A stretch of 64,000 nucleotides of DNA, from NCBI RefSeq assembly GCF_040566695.1, contig NZ_JBEXAE010000006.1, forward strand, positions 132,707 to 196,706, in the 5' to 3' direction. Below are positions 55,288 through 63,518 of the stretch, one piece after another. Position 1 is the stretch's first letter. Every line of letters starts with the position of its first letter. The position numbers and the translations under genes are program-made. The DNA is from Sediminicola arcticus (GTDB lineage Bacteria > Bacteroidota > Bacteroidia > Flavobacteriales > Flavobacteriaceae). The notes under the pieces were generated by a model. The model searched no databases and had not been told where the DNA came from. It saw only the letters and a program-made list of their open reading frames with translations.

Positions 55288-56288
55288 TGAAAAAGTCACT
55301 ATCAATACTAGCGGTTGTCGTTCTACTCGGCAGTTGTACTTCAAAATCTGAATGGGTTAAGAATTTCAATAGCGGTTCCGCTTTGGGCACATCGTATCAT
55401 ATTACGTACATCAGTAAGGAGAAGCTGGACTACCAAAGTGAGATCGATTCTGTTTTTGAAGTCATCAATAGGTCGATGTCTACCTATATCCCAACTTCAG
55501 ACATCTCTAAGATCAATAGAGGAGATACTACCGTGGTGGTAGACCATATGTTTAAGGATGTATTTGAGCTTTCCAAAGAAATCCATGATAGAACCAATGG
55601 TTATTTTGATCCCACAGTGGGTTCTTTGGTGAATGCTTGGGGTTTTGGACCAGGGAAACAAATGCAGTTAGATTCTTTAAAAGTAGATAGCTTATTGCAA
55701 TATGTAGGTTTTGATAAAGTAGCGATTACCGCCAATAACCGAATCAATAAGGCAGATGCCCATATTTACTTTGATTTTAATGCCATTGCAAAAGGCTACG
55801 CTATAGATAGACTAGCACTTATGTTGGAAAAACATGGTATTACCGATTATTTGGTAGAAGTAGGGGGCGAAATCGTGGCAAAAGGAGAAAACACGATTAA
55901 AGAAAAGCAATGGGTGGTGGGTATTGACAATCCTCAAGGGGATGATCAACCAAAAATTCTAATTCATTTAAAAAACACCGCATTGGCTTCTTCTGGCAAT
56001 TACAGAAAATTCAGGATAGATTCTGTCACAGGAAATAAGTTTGTACATACCATAGATCCCAAAACTGGGTATACTAAAAATTCTACTATATTGGCAGCAA
56101 GTGTTCTTGCTAACACCTGTGCCAAAGCGGATGGTTATGCTACAGGACTAATGGCGATGGATCTGGAGGCTTCTAAAAGAGTATTGGAAAATGATCCTTA
56201 TTTAGAAGCGTATATCATTTTTTTGGACGATCAGGGCAATCCCCAAAGTTATGTAACCAAAGGTTTTAAGGCGTTACTCTTGGAATAG
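55287..56288 (+). CDS. apbE: FAD:protein FMN transferase (ApbE), lipoprotein
   Basis: A 333-residue ApbE. The signal ends in GSC (lipidation at C17), so the enzyme is anchored in the envelope, facing the periplasm. It transfers FMN from FAD to Thr residues of NqrB and NqrC. Family segments are LGTSYHITYI, DPTVGSLVNAWGFGP, DFNAIAKGYAIDRLA, YLVEVGGEIVAKG and the metal/FAD-site region TCAKADGYATGLMAMD. Coupling to the upstream 120-residue gene and proximity to nqr fit its function. Its 3' end overlaps the convergent methyltransferase gene by 23 bp. Confidence 0.96.
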   Translation: MKKSLSILAVVVLLGSCTSKSEWVKNFNSGSALGTSYHITYISKEKLDYQSEIDSVFEVINRSMSTYIPTSDISKINRGDTTVVVDHMFKDVFELSKEIHDRTNGYFDPTVGSLVNAWGFGPGKQMQLDSLKVDSLLQYVGFDKVAITANNRINKADAHIYFDFNAIAKGYAIDRLALMLEKHGITDYLVEVGGEIVAKGENTIKEKQWVVGIDNPQGDDQPKILIHLKNTALASSGNYRKFRIDSVTGNKFVHTIDPKTGYTKNSTILAASVLANTCAKADGYATGLMAMDLEASKRVLENDPYLEAYIIFLDDQGNPQSYVTKGFKALLLE

Positions 56289-57051
56289 TTTTACGCACTA
56301 AAGGAATTATTTCCCCATGTGCCAATCTGTAGGCCTCAATTGCTTCGGGCTCCATAGTTGCAGTATAATCTACCTCTTCCACTTGAAAACCTATCTGCCT
56401 TAGTTTTGCGAAGAAATCCTTTCCGTAAATTCGAACATGGTCATACTGTCCAAATATCTTGGCGCGCTCCTGTTTGTCAGTAATGGAATTATCCTCGAAG
56501 GTAGTGTCCCTTTTTAAATCTTGAGGTATTTGTAAAATGCCCCAACCTCCTGGTTTTAGTATACGGAACAATTCCTCCATGGCCTTGGTGTCATCGGGAA
56601 TGTGCTCTAGCACATGGTTGCAGAGGATAACATCAAAAGAATTGTCGGTAAAGGGGAGGTTGCAAATATCTGCCTTAATGTCTGCCAAAGGCGAATTTAA
56701 ATCCGTTGTAGTATAGTCTAGGTTGCCTAATTGACGAAAGCGCTTATAAAAAGCCTGTTCTGGTGCAAAATGAAGTACTTTATGATTGCCCGTAAAAAAG
56801 TTAGTTTCATTTTTTAGATACAGCCATAATAGGCGATGCCTTTCTAAAGAGAGGGTAGAGGGAGAAAGTACATTTTCCCTAGGATTCTCATATCCGTATG
56901 GAAGAAATTTTCTAAAACTCTTACCATCAATTGGGTCTTGGTGTGTGTTTCCTTTTAAGGTTAAGGCTAAGATAGGCCTAGCCAAATAACTCAATTGGAT
57001 CAAAAGAGGTCGGGGAATGGTATTCAGAATATATTTAAAGAGTCTTTTCAT
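56266..57051 (-). CDS. Class I SAM-dependent methyltransferase
   Basis: A 261-residue methyltransferase. The SAM fold begins around VLHFAPEQAFYKRFRQLG (about residue 95), followed by DICNLPFTDNSFDVILCNHVLEHIPDDTKAMEEL and LKPGGWGILQIP, the standard motifs II-IV of the UbiE/type 11 group. Motif I is unusual: FAPEQ replaces the common GxGxG loop, as in one bacteroidete subgroup. A basic N-terminal region (residues 1-40) may contact membrane or nucleic acid. The substrate is unknown. Confidence 0.8.
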   Translation of the reverse strand: MKRLFKYILNTIPRPLLIQLSYLARPILALTLKGNTHQDPIDGKSFRKFLPYGYENPRENVLSPSTLSLERHRLLWLYLKNETNFFTGNHKVLHFAPEQAFYKRFRQLGNLDYTTTDLNSPLADIKADICNLPFTDNSFDVILCNHVLEHIPDDTKAMEELFRILKPGGWGILQIPQDLKRDTTFEDNSITDKQERAKIFGQYDHVRIYGKDFFAKLRQIGFQVEEVDYTATMEPEAIEAYRLAHGEIIPLVRKTIPRVTP

Positions 57052-57084
57052 CGGGTCGTAATTCCTAGGTTAGATAACTAAGAA

Positions 57085-57903
57085 CTACAATTGGAATTTT
57101 TTCTGCCTAAACTCATCTTCTTCGCTAGTCTTAATGCCCAGAGCTTCATTTACGTATTGAAAGGTGGATAATAATTCTGGTTTTCCATCAATTAGCGCTA
57201 CATCATGCTCAAAGTGTGCACTAGGTAGGCCATCTGCAGTAAGAATGGTCCAGCCATCTTTTAATTGTTTGATTCTATGGGTGCCCATATTGGTCATAGG
57301 TTCTATGGCAACAACCATCCCATTCACAAATTTTTTACCTCTTCCTCTTTTGCCATAGTTTGGCATTTCTGGGTCTTCATGCATTTTGCGTCCTAGACCA
57401 TGACCTACTAATTCGCGTACAACTCCATATCCATGATCTTCCGTGAATTTCTGGATGGCAAAACCAACATCCCCTACGCGATTACCTAATTTAAATTCTC
57501 GAATACCCACATAAAGCGATTCTTTGGTAACCTGCAATAATTTTTTAATTTCAGAAGATACGTCCCCAACTTCAAAAGTATAAGCATGATCTCCATAGAA
57601 ATCATTTTTAAAAGCCCCGCAGTCAATGGATATAATATCACCCTCTTGCAATGGAGTGCTATTGGGAATACCATGAACCACCTGCGCATTTGGGCTCATA
57701 CAGAGCGTATTTGGGAAGTCATATAAACCAAGAAATCCAGGAATAGCTCCGTGATCCCTAATGCATTCTTCGGCAATTTTATCTAAATGTAATGTGGTAA
57801 CACCAGGTTTAACTTCCCCGGCCAATACGCCTAACGTTTTGGAAACTATCAAAGCACTTTCGCGCATTAATTCTATTTCTTCTGCTGTTTTGATCTTTAT
57901 CAT
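57085..57903 (-). CDS. map: Methionine aminopeptidase, type I
   Basis: A 272-residue type I enzyme that removes the initiator Met. I choose ATG 57903 (MIKIKTAEEIELMRES), the normal family start. The metal ligands lie in SIDCGAFKNDFYGDHAYTF (two Asp), GHGLGRKMHEDPEMPNYG (His), VVAIEPMTN (Glu) and SAHFEHDVAL (Glu). A perfect -7 element ends 6 nt before the ATG. It lies 33 bp upstream of the methyltransferase gene on the same strand. Confidence 0.97.
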   Translation of the reverse strand: MIKIKTAEEIELMRESALIVSKTLGVLAGEVKPGVTTLHLDKIAEECIRDHGAIPGFLGLYDFPNTLCMSPNAQVVHGIPNSTPLQEGDIISIDCGAFKNDFYGDHAYTFEVGDVSSEIKKLLQVTKESLYVGIREFKLGNRVGDVGFAIQKFTEDHGYGVVRELVGHGLGRKMHEDPEMPNYGKRGRGKKFVNGMVVAIEPMTNMGTHRIKQLKDGWTILTADGLPSAHFEHDVALIDGKPELLSTFQYVNEALGIKTSEEDEFRQKKFQL

Positions 57904-57909
57904 AAGACG

Positions 57910-57917
57910 CAAAGGTA
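57910..57917 (-). promoter_or_regulatory. -7 element of map
   Basis: TACCTTTG on the minus strand matches TAnnTTTG exactly and ends 6 nt before the map ATG, suggesting a leaderless or nearly leaderless mRNA. Confidence 0.55.
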
Positions 57918-57993
57918 AAACTTTACTTTATAATTTATGTTTTTGTGCCTTAAAACTACATAGTTGGTTGTAGAAAAGCTATTTAGCGAGAGG

Positions 57994-58026
57994 TATAAAA
58001 AAAGACCTTCATTTATGAAGGTCTTT
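57994..58026 (-). terminator. Terminator after gpmI
   Basis: AAAGACCTTCAT (58001-58012) and ATGAAGGTCTTT (58015-58026) form a 12-bp stem 22 bp past the gpmI stop; a U-run follows on the minus strand. Confidence 0.9.
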
Positions 58027-58048
58027 GAATCTGTAGCACTTTAGCCGC

Positions 58049-59566
58049 TTAGATCAATGATTTTTGTGACATTAAAGCCGGTTGGGGGACACCCATTAAT
58101 TTGAGGATGGTAGGTGCTATATCTCCTAGTACGCCGTCTTTTATGGTTTTAATATCCTTATCTACTAAGATCAAGGGAACGGGATTGGTTGTGTGTGCTG
58201 TATTAGGGCTTCCGTCTGGATTAATCATGGTTTCGCAATTTCCATGGTCTGCAATAACTATGGTGGTATACCCATTCTCAAGACCTGCTGTAATCACAGC
58301 ATTGGCACAAGAGTCTACCACTTCGCACGCTTTTATGGCGGCTTTCATATCTCCCGTATGTCCTACCATATCTGGGTTGGCAAAATTAAGGCACACGAAA
58401 TCTACTTCTCCTTTTTTTAGTTCTGGGATAATCGCATCCCTGATGTCAAAGGCGCTCATTTCCGGTTGTAGATCATAAGTAGCCACTTTTGGAGACGGAC
58501 AAAGAAGGCGTTGTTCCCCATCAAAAGGAACTTCCCTACCTCCATTAAAGAAGAAGGTGACATGTGGGTATTTCTCTGTTTCTGCGATCCGTATCTGTTT
58601 TTTATGGGCCTTAGAAAGGGTCTCTCCCAAGGTCTGTTCTAAATTGTCTTTGTCATAAACCACTTTCATCCCTTTAAAGGAATCATCATAATTGGTCATG
58701 GTCACGTAATACAAGTTTAACTTGTGGGTATTTTGCTCATGGAAATCCTCTTGGGTTAACATTTGAGTCAGTTCCCTTCCACGGTCTGTCCTGAAATTGA
58801 AGAAGATGACCACATCCCCGGCGTTTATTTTTGCAACAGGTGTGCCTTCTGCATTGGTGGCTACAATGGGATTGATGAATTCATCCGTTACCCCATCATA
58901 ATAACTGTCCTGCATATCACTTAGGATATTATCTGATTTTTTGCCCACATTATGAACTAATAGGTCATAAGCCATTTTAACCCTTTCCCAGCGTTTGTCA
59001 CGATCCATGGCATAATAACGGCCAATTACAGATGCTATTTTAGCGTGTTTCCCTTCACAAAACCTAGTAAGATCCTCTAGAAATCCTTTACCGCTTTTTG
59101 GATCAACATCCCTGCCGTCTGTAAAAGCGTGGACAAACATATTTTTAACACCAAGATTTTCTCCGGCATTGATAAGTCCTTTTAAATGTGAAATGTGGGA
59201 ATGTACACCTCCATCACTCAATAGGCCTAGGAAATGGACAGGCTTATTGTTCTCTTTGGCATGTAAAAATGCATCTTTTAATACCTTTTCATCCTTAAGG
59301 GTATTATCCTTTACAGCTAGATTAATTTTTGCAAGGTCTTGATAAACTATTCTTCCAGCCCCCAGATTCATATGTCCTACCTCACTGTTCCCCATCTGAC
59401 CTTCAGGCAGGCCAACATTCATGCCGTCCGTTAGAAGATTAGCATTTGGGTATTTCTTATAAAGGGAGTCTATAAAAGGTGTGTCTGCGTTTTCTATGGC
59501 GGATATTTTAGGGTCTGGAGATTTCCCCCAACCGTCTAAAATCATCAATATTACTTTTTTGTTCAT
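58049..59566 (-). CDS. gpmI: 2,3-bisphosphoglycerate-independent phosphoglycerate mutase
   Basis: A 505-residue manganese-dependent enzyme interconverting 3- and 2-phosphoglycerate. It belongs to the alkaline phosphatase superfamily: metal ligands and the catalytic Ser lie in MILDGWGKS and GQMGNSEVGHMNLGAGR, with further ligands in NFANPDMVGHTGD, VIADHGNCE and TAHTTNPVP. The length is normal. A -7 element lies 23 bp upstream and a terminator downstream, so it is a single-gene unit. Confidence 0.97.
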   Translation of the reverse strand: MNKKVILMILDGWGKSPDPKISAIENADTPFIDSLYKKYPNANLLTDGMNVGLPEGQMGNSEVGHMNLGAGRIVYQDLAKINLAVKDNTLKDEKVLKDAFLHAKENNKPVHFLGLLSDGGVHSHISHLKGLINAGENLGVKNMFVHAFTDGRDVDPKSGKGFLEDLTRFCEGKHAKIASVIGRYYAMDRDKRWERVKMAYDLLVHNVGKKSDNILSDMQDSYYDGVTDEFINPIVATNAEGTPVAKINAGDVVIFFNFRTDRGRELTQMLTQEDFHEQNTHKLNLYYVTMTNYDDSFKGMKVVYDKDNLEQTLGETLSKAHKKQIRIAETEKYPHVTFFFNGGREVPFDGEQRLLCPSPKVATYDLQPEMSAFDIRDAIIPELKKGEVDFVCLNFANPDMVGHTGDMKAAIKACEVVDSCANAVITAGLENGYTTIVIADHGNCETMINPDGSPNTAHTTNPVPLILVDKDIKTIKDGVLGDIAPTILKLMGVPQPALMSQKSLI

Positions 59567-59589
59567 TGGTTTGTGATTTATAAGTCTAT

Positions 59590-59597
59590 CAAAAATA
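59590..59597 (-). promoter_or_regulatory. -7 element of gpmI
   Basis: TATTTTTG on the minus strand matches TAnnTTTG exactly; the predicted leader is about 20 nt. Confidence 0.5.
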
Positions 59598-60073
59598 AGC
59601 CGATTTGGAATGGATAACTAGCAATAGGTAAGCTTTTTCAAAATTTTCACATACCAAGCGACCCATGTTGTGGCCGCAACCTTTTAGGTATAAAAGCCTT
59701 ATAATTATCCTTGCATGATGGGAATTGATGAAACAATGTAATCGCTACTGAGTCTTTATTTTATCCTACTAATTCTTATCGTACTTTAAAATAAAATACC
59801 ATATTGGGTTGCAGCTACAAATGGATACCTACATTATATAATTGAAAGACAAAAAACTTGAGTGGTAATACAAAATTAATAAGAAGGTGTCATTTTATGT
59901 GTACTTAGCCATTTATCTGGGGGAAAGTGGCCTTTTTTCCGAAGATTATATGTACAATAATTTTAAATAAATAGTCTTTGATCCGATACCTTCTATTATT
60001 ATACTCCTTTATATAGGAGTAAAGGGAAAAGTAGCAACCTAGATTAGAAAGAGTGACATATTTATTTACTGAA
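59598..60073. other. Gene-free stretch upstream of gpmI
   Basis: About 480 AT-rich bases with no open frame of note, no RNA gene and no repeat that I can see. The sequence beyond it holds the terminator and small gene listed next. Confidence 0.45.
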
Positions 60074-60101
60074 CAAACCCCATGAAAACTTTTTCATGGG
60101 G
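60074..60101 (-). terminator. Hairpin after the 55-residue membrane protein gene
   Basis: AACCCCATGAAAA (60074-60086) pairs with TTTTCATGGGGTT (60089-60101), a 13-bp stem about 65 bp past the stop of the small gene at 60168-60335. Confidence 0.7.
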
Positions 60102-60167
60102 TTGTTTGTTTTAGTTTATCTGCTCCATATAGTGTTCAAGTAAAAGGGCAATAAAACTATAATTCGC

Positions 60168-60335
60168 TTAAAATTTAAATCCTGTAAAGGCCCTATAAGT
60201 AAATGCATAGAACGCCATAAAAAGCATTAATACACAGAAGACGGAATAAACCTTTAGGAGAATTACTACAAACTCTGGTTTACAATTCTCGAACGCTTCT
60301 AAGTAAATGCTTTTAAAATGTAATAGTGTTGCCAT
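60168..60335 (-). CDS. Small membrane protein, DUF6747-like, 55 aa
   Basis: A 56-codon frame from ATG 60335 to TAA 60168. The product starts MATLLHFKSIYLEAFENCKP, has one hydrophobic helix (about residues 22-45, FVVILLKVYSVFCVLMLFMAFYAF in part) and ends YRAFTGFKF. The closing pattern A-Y/F-x-Y-R-x-x-T-G-F-x-F is what I recognise from DUF6747-type small proteins of flavobacteria. Probably an inner-membrane protein of unknown function, present as a single gene with its own hairpin. Confidence 0.65.
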   Translation of the reverse strand: MATLLHFKSIYLEAFENCKPEFVVILLKVYSVFCVLMLFMAFYAFTYRAFTGFKF

Positions 60336-60462
60336 ATAGTCTCGTTTAAATGATTATAAATCAAAGCTATAAGTGTTAAATCTGAGGCTTCAAAAAGATT
60401 TGGTGAGGATTCAAATATAATAAAATGGAATTGTAATGAACTATGTTTTGCGGGAATTAACA

Positions 60463-61230
60463 CTAATTCTGATCTTTATATTTGACAATGGCTTCTTTAA
60501 TCTTTTCAATCCTATTTTCAGGATCGGGATGGGTACTCTGAAATTCAGGAACTCTATCTGGTCCGCCTGCAGCCTTTAAAATCTCCATAACCTTAATCAT
60601 TTCAAAAGGATCATAGCCAGATTTGATCATAAATAAAACTCCAAGATCATCACTTTCAAGTTCATCTCCGCGGCCATTTTTTAACAGGGTGTTTTGTCCA
60701 ATACTATTTACAATATCACCGGCATCAGCGCCAACAGACGCCGCCGTAGAAATGGTTTGCCAAAACGCCCCCTCGGCTATTCTTTCAGCAGAATGTCTTC
60801 CTAATACATGTCCAATTTCATGACCTAGCACCCCGGCAAGTTGGGCTTCATTCAATTGGGAGAATAGTGCATAGGTGATAAAGACCTGCCCTCCTGGAAG
60901 CGCAAAGGCATTGATGGTGCTGTCATCTGCCAATAAATGGAATTCGTATTGATAGGGGGTTTCTTGAGCAATACTATTGTTCACCAATTTATTTCCTATG
61001 GCATCTACCAAAGACTGCATACGATCATCGGGGTATAGACCTCCATACTGTTGAGCAATTTCTGGAGCACTCTGAAGACCAATAGCTATTTCCTGATCAG
61101 AGGTCATATTTATATTCTGTTCTCTTCCGGTATAAGGGTTTTCTTCTTTGTTACTGCAGCGTTGGACAAAGGCAAAGACGACTATGGCCAACCCTATAAA
61201 AATTCTAATTTTCCAACTGCCTCTTCTCAT
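60463..61230 (-). CDS. M48 family zinc metallopeptidase, envelope
   Basis: A 255-residue peptidase related to the BepA/LoiP group. An N-terminal hydrophobic segment (about residues 8-22) followed by Cys25 may be a signal or lipoprotein anchor. The zinc site is H137-E-I-G-H141 in GVLGHEIGHVLGRHSAER, and the third ligand lies in the ELESDDLG segment. NAFALPGGQVFITYALF is the conserved strand before the active helix. It likely acts in quality control of periplasmic or outer-membrane proteins. It lies 48 bp downstream of the M15 gene on the same strand. Confidence 0.92.
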   Translation of the reverse strand: MRRGSWKIRIFIGLAIVVFAFVQRCSNKEENPYTGREQNINMTSDQEIAIGLQSAPEIAQQYGGLYPDDRMQSLVDAIGNKLVNNSIAQETPYQYEFHLLADDSTINAFALPGGQVFITYALFSQLNEAQLAGVLGHEIGHVLGRHSAERIAEGAFWQTISTAASVGADAGDIVNSIGQNTLLKNGRGDELESDDLGVLFMIKSGYDPFEMIKVMEILKAAGGPDRVPEFQSTHPDPENRIEKIKEAIVKYKDQN

Positions 61231-61278
61231 AATCCAGATGTTATTGCGCCTACTTAATAAAACACCTTATGATTTCTA

Positions 61279-62013
61279 TTACAATAGTTTTGGATTAATG
61301 TCCAAAATATTATCCAAAATATAGGTTCGTACAAATCCTGATGTGAAATGTTCAGCCCCTAAAAACTCTTCCTTTTGCAGCAATTGCATGATGTTTTTCC
61401 GCCTAAAGGTTTCTAGCATTGGAATGGAAATGGGAGCATAGCTATAGTGCCAAGGTTCATATTTAAACCCCTTTCTTTTTGGGGTGTCTGTATACACCAA
61501 GTAAAAGCCAAACTTGTTGGCATTGATATCCATCCAAGCTTTAAAATTTTCGTATGGACCTCCTACTTCAAATTTTTCAGGGACAAGAACATCGCCCTCA
61601 ACTTTAGGTTGACCATCTACAATATCAATATCTGTTCCCCAATGATGTCTGCTGGTTCCAGGGATGGTGGAGTACTCAATTATTTTGTCAATAGCGTTTA
61701 AAGGTTTTAGACCATCAACTTCTGTATATTGAATAAATTTACGTTCCCAAATAGCTGTTTGCCTTTCAAAACTTCGGTAACTTGAAACCACCTTGATATC
61801 TATACCTTCACTATAGGCAGCTTTTTTCATTTCTAAAAAGGCATCATGTGCTTCTTTTCTTAGATTGATACCTTTCCCAAATAGAGGAATTTCTGCTTTG
61901 CCCATAAGTTCGAGGATGGTATATTCTTTCTCCTGCGAAATCATTATAGTAGGCATGACGGCCAAGGCCAATCCGGAGGCACTACTTTTTTTTATAAATG
62001 ATCTTCTTTGCAT
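61279..62013 (-). CDS. M15 family D-alanyl-D-alanine carboxypeptidase (VanY-like)
   Basis: A 244-residue peptidase with a Tat-like signal (MQRRSFIKKSSASGLALAV). The zinc site follows the M15 pattern: S121-R-H123-HWGTDI-D130 and Y185-E186-P-W-H189, giving ligands H123, D130 and H189 and catalytic E186. VVSSYRSFERQTAIW is the conserved substrate-side segment. It trims the terminal D-Ala of peptidoglycan stem peptides in the periplasm. It probably forms a two-gene unit with the M48 peptidase. Confidence 0.9.
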   Translation of the reverse strand: MQRRSFIKKSSASGLALAVMPTIMISQEKEYTILELMGKAEIPLFGKGINLRKEAHDAFLEMKKAAYSEGIDIKVVSSYRSFERQTAIWERKFIQYTEVDGLKPLNAIDKIIEYSTIPGTSRHHWGTDIDIVDGQPKVEGDVLVPEKFEVGGPYENFKAWMDINANKFGFYLVYTDTPKRKGFKYEPWHYSYAPISIPMLETFRRKNIMQLLQKEEFLGAEHFTSGFVRTYILDNILDINPKLL

Positions 62014-62258
62014 ATCGTAGGTCTATTATAAAGTAAGGAACACAATTGTCCCATTACAATTAAAATCAAAAACGTTGCCAATTAATAGGAGTACTTCATT
62101 TTAGTTGGATCAACACAGTGAAAGCTCCATGACTGTCTCAAAGTTAAGAAGTATTTTGAAACTATTCATGTAGAAATCAAATGGCGTTTAAAAACCTTAA
62201 AAAGAGCTACTTAAAGAATTATTGTAGAATTGTTGTAAACTAAAATATAGGAGATTTA

Positions 62259-63425
62259 TTACTCCGTTATGTACAGATATCCCTGGTGTTTTTGTTTTAT
62301 ATCTTTTAAGGTAAGGATGTAAAAATAGATTCCAGAAGAAAGTCCTGAATTACGTTTAAATACTAAATTCCTATTGGCATTACCTCCAAATTCATTGTTG
62401 TAGTTTGCCTTGTAATATACCATAACACCATATCTGTTAAAAATTTGAATAGAATTATTGGGTGATAGGTTCAATCCTTCTATCACTAAGAAATCATTTT
62501 TTCCATCACCATTAGGGCTTAGAAAATAGTTGTCTAATTCTAAAGTTGAAAATGTTTCAAAGAGGTCATTATTGCCTCCTAGTGTAATTATTTCATAATC
62601 ATTGGGAAAAAAATCATCTGAAGTGATTGACCCAGAATTTAAATCTCCATCTACCTTTGAATTCCCCAAATTAACCCATTGTTCTTCCGTTTTACTCCAA
62701 CCTACAACCTTAAGATCTTTGGGGGTATCTCCCAATAATATAACGTTACTTTTCTCATCCCAAGTCAGAGTTGCCTTAGATGAAACACTTCCTTCTAATT
62801 TCCAAAACTCTTCAATACTAACACCTAATATTCCTGCTCCTCTAATATCAGTATTAAAACTAGTATTGAAGGTTGTAGGTTCGTTCGGGTCCTCATAAAA
62901 GTAAGCACATTTAGCATTAGTATTGATCATGGTAGATTCAATGCTCAATGGTCGTAATCGATTATCATCTCCAACCGGAAAAGTGAAGTAATCTTCATTT
63001 TTTATTTGACTATAGCCATCAATATGATTTACATCACTTTCACCTGAATAGAATGAATTAACTCGATAATTCATATGGATATCTGTCTTATTCCTTGGCG
63101 TATAAACAGATCCTATGATAAAATTACTATTATTAGTTACGGCAATAGAGGTTTCAAGGAAAAGACCTTTATCAACTGTAATTTCCATATCATTAAAAAC
63201 AAGAGGGAAGGCACCTGAAATTATAATGGGTTGATCTTCGTTATAAAAGCTCACTAACCCTAAGTTCTTATCAAATGTACCATCATTGATTACATCCATA
63301 TGAAAGCCAACCATAGCTGACCCATGTATTTGAATATTCCCATAATTATGCACTGCATCTTGGGCATTTGTCAACGCAACAGCCCAAAGAATACAGGTTA
63401 GAATTATTTTTTTGAAAATATTCAT
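62259..63425 (-). CDS. Secreted protein with T9SS type B sorting domain
   Basis: A 388-residue exported protein: signal peptide MNIFKKIILTCILWAVALTNAQ, a beta-rich middle part without a recognised domain, and a C-terminal gliding-motility-associated (type B) sorting domain from about residue 300 (YFLSPNGDGKNDFLVIEGL, IQIFNRYGVMVYY, SSGIYFYILTLKD, HQGYLYITE). The domain directs export by the type IX system and surface attachment. It lies 93 bp downstream of the collagen-like gene on the same strand, so the two may be linked. Confidence 0.9.
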   Translation of the reverse strand: MNIFKKIILTCILWAVALTNAQDAVHNYGNIQIHGSAMVGFHMDVINDGTFDKNLGLVSFYNEDQPIIISGAFPLVFNDMEITVDKGLFLETSIAVTNNSNFIIGSVYTPRNKTDIHMNYRVNSFYSGESDVNHIDGYSQIKNEDYFTFPVGDDNRLRPLSIESTMINTNAKCAYFYEDPNEPTTFNTSFNTDIRGAGILGVSIEEFWKLEGSVSSKATLTWDEKSNVILLGDTPKDLKVVGWSKTEEQWVNLGNSKVDGDLNSGSITSDDFFPNDYEIITLGGNNDLFETFSTLELDNYFLSPNGDGKNDFLVIEGLNLSPNNSIQIFNRYGVMVYYKANYNNEFGGNANRNLVFKRNSGLSSGIYFYILTLKDIKQKHQGYLYITE

Positions 63426-63518
63426 ATTTCGAAATATGCTCTATGTTAAAATTTTAATGTCAAATAAGTTGAATCCTTTAAAACGATTCGTTGGAAGTAT
63501 TGTACAATACGATTTGTA

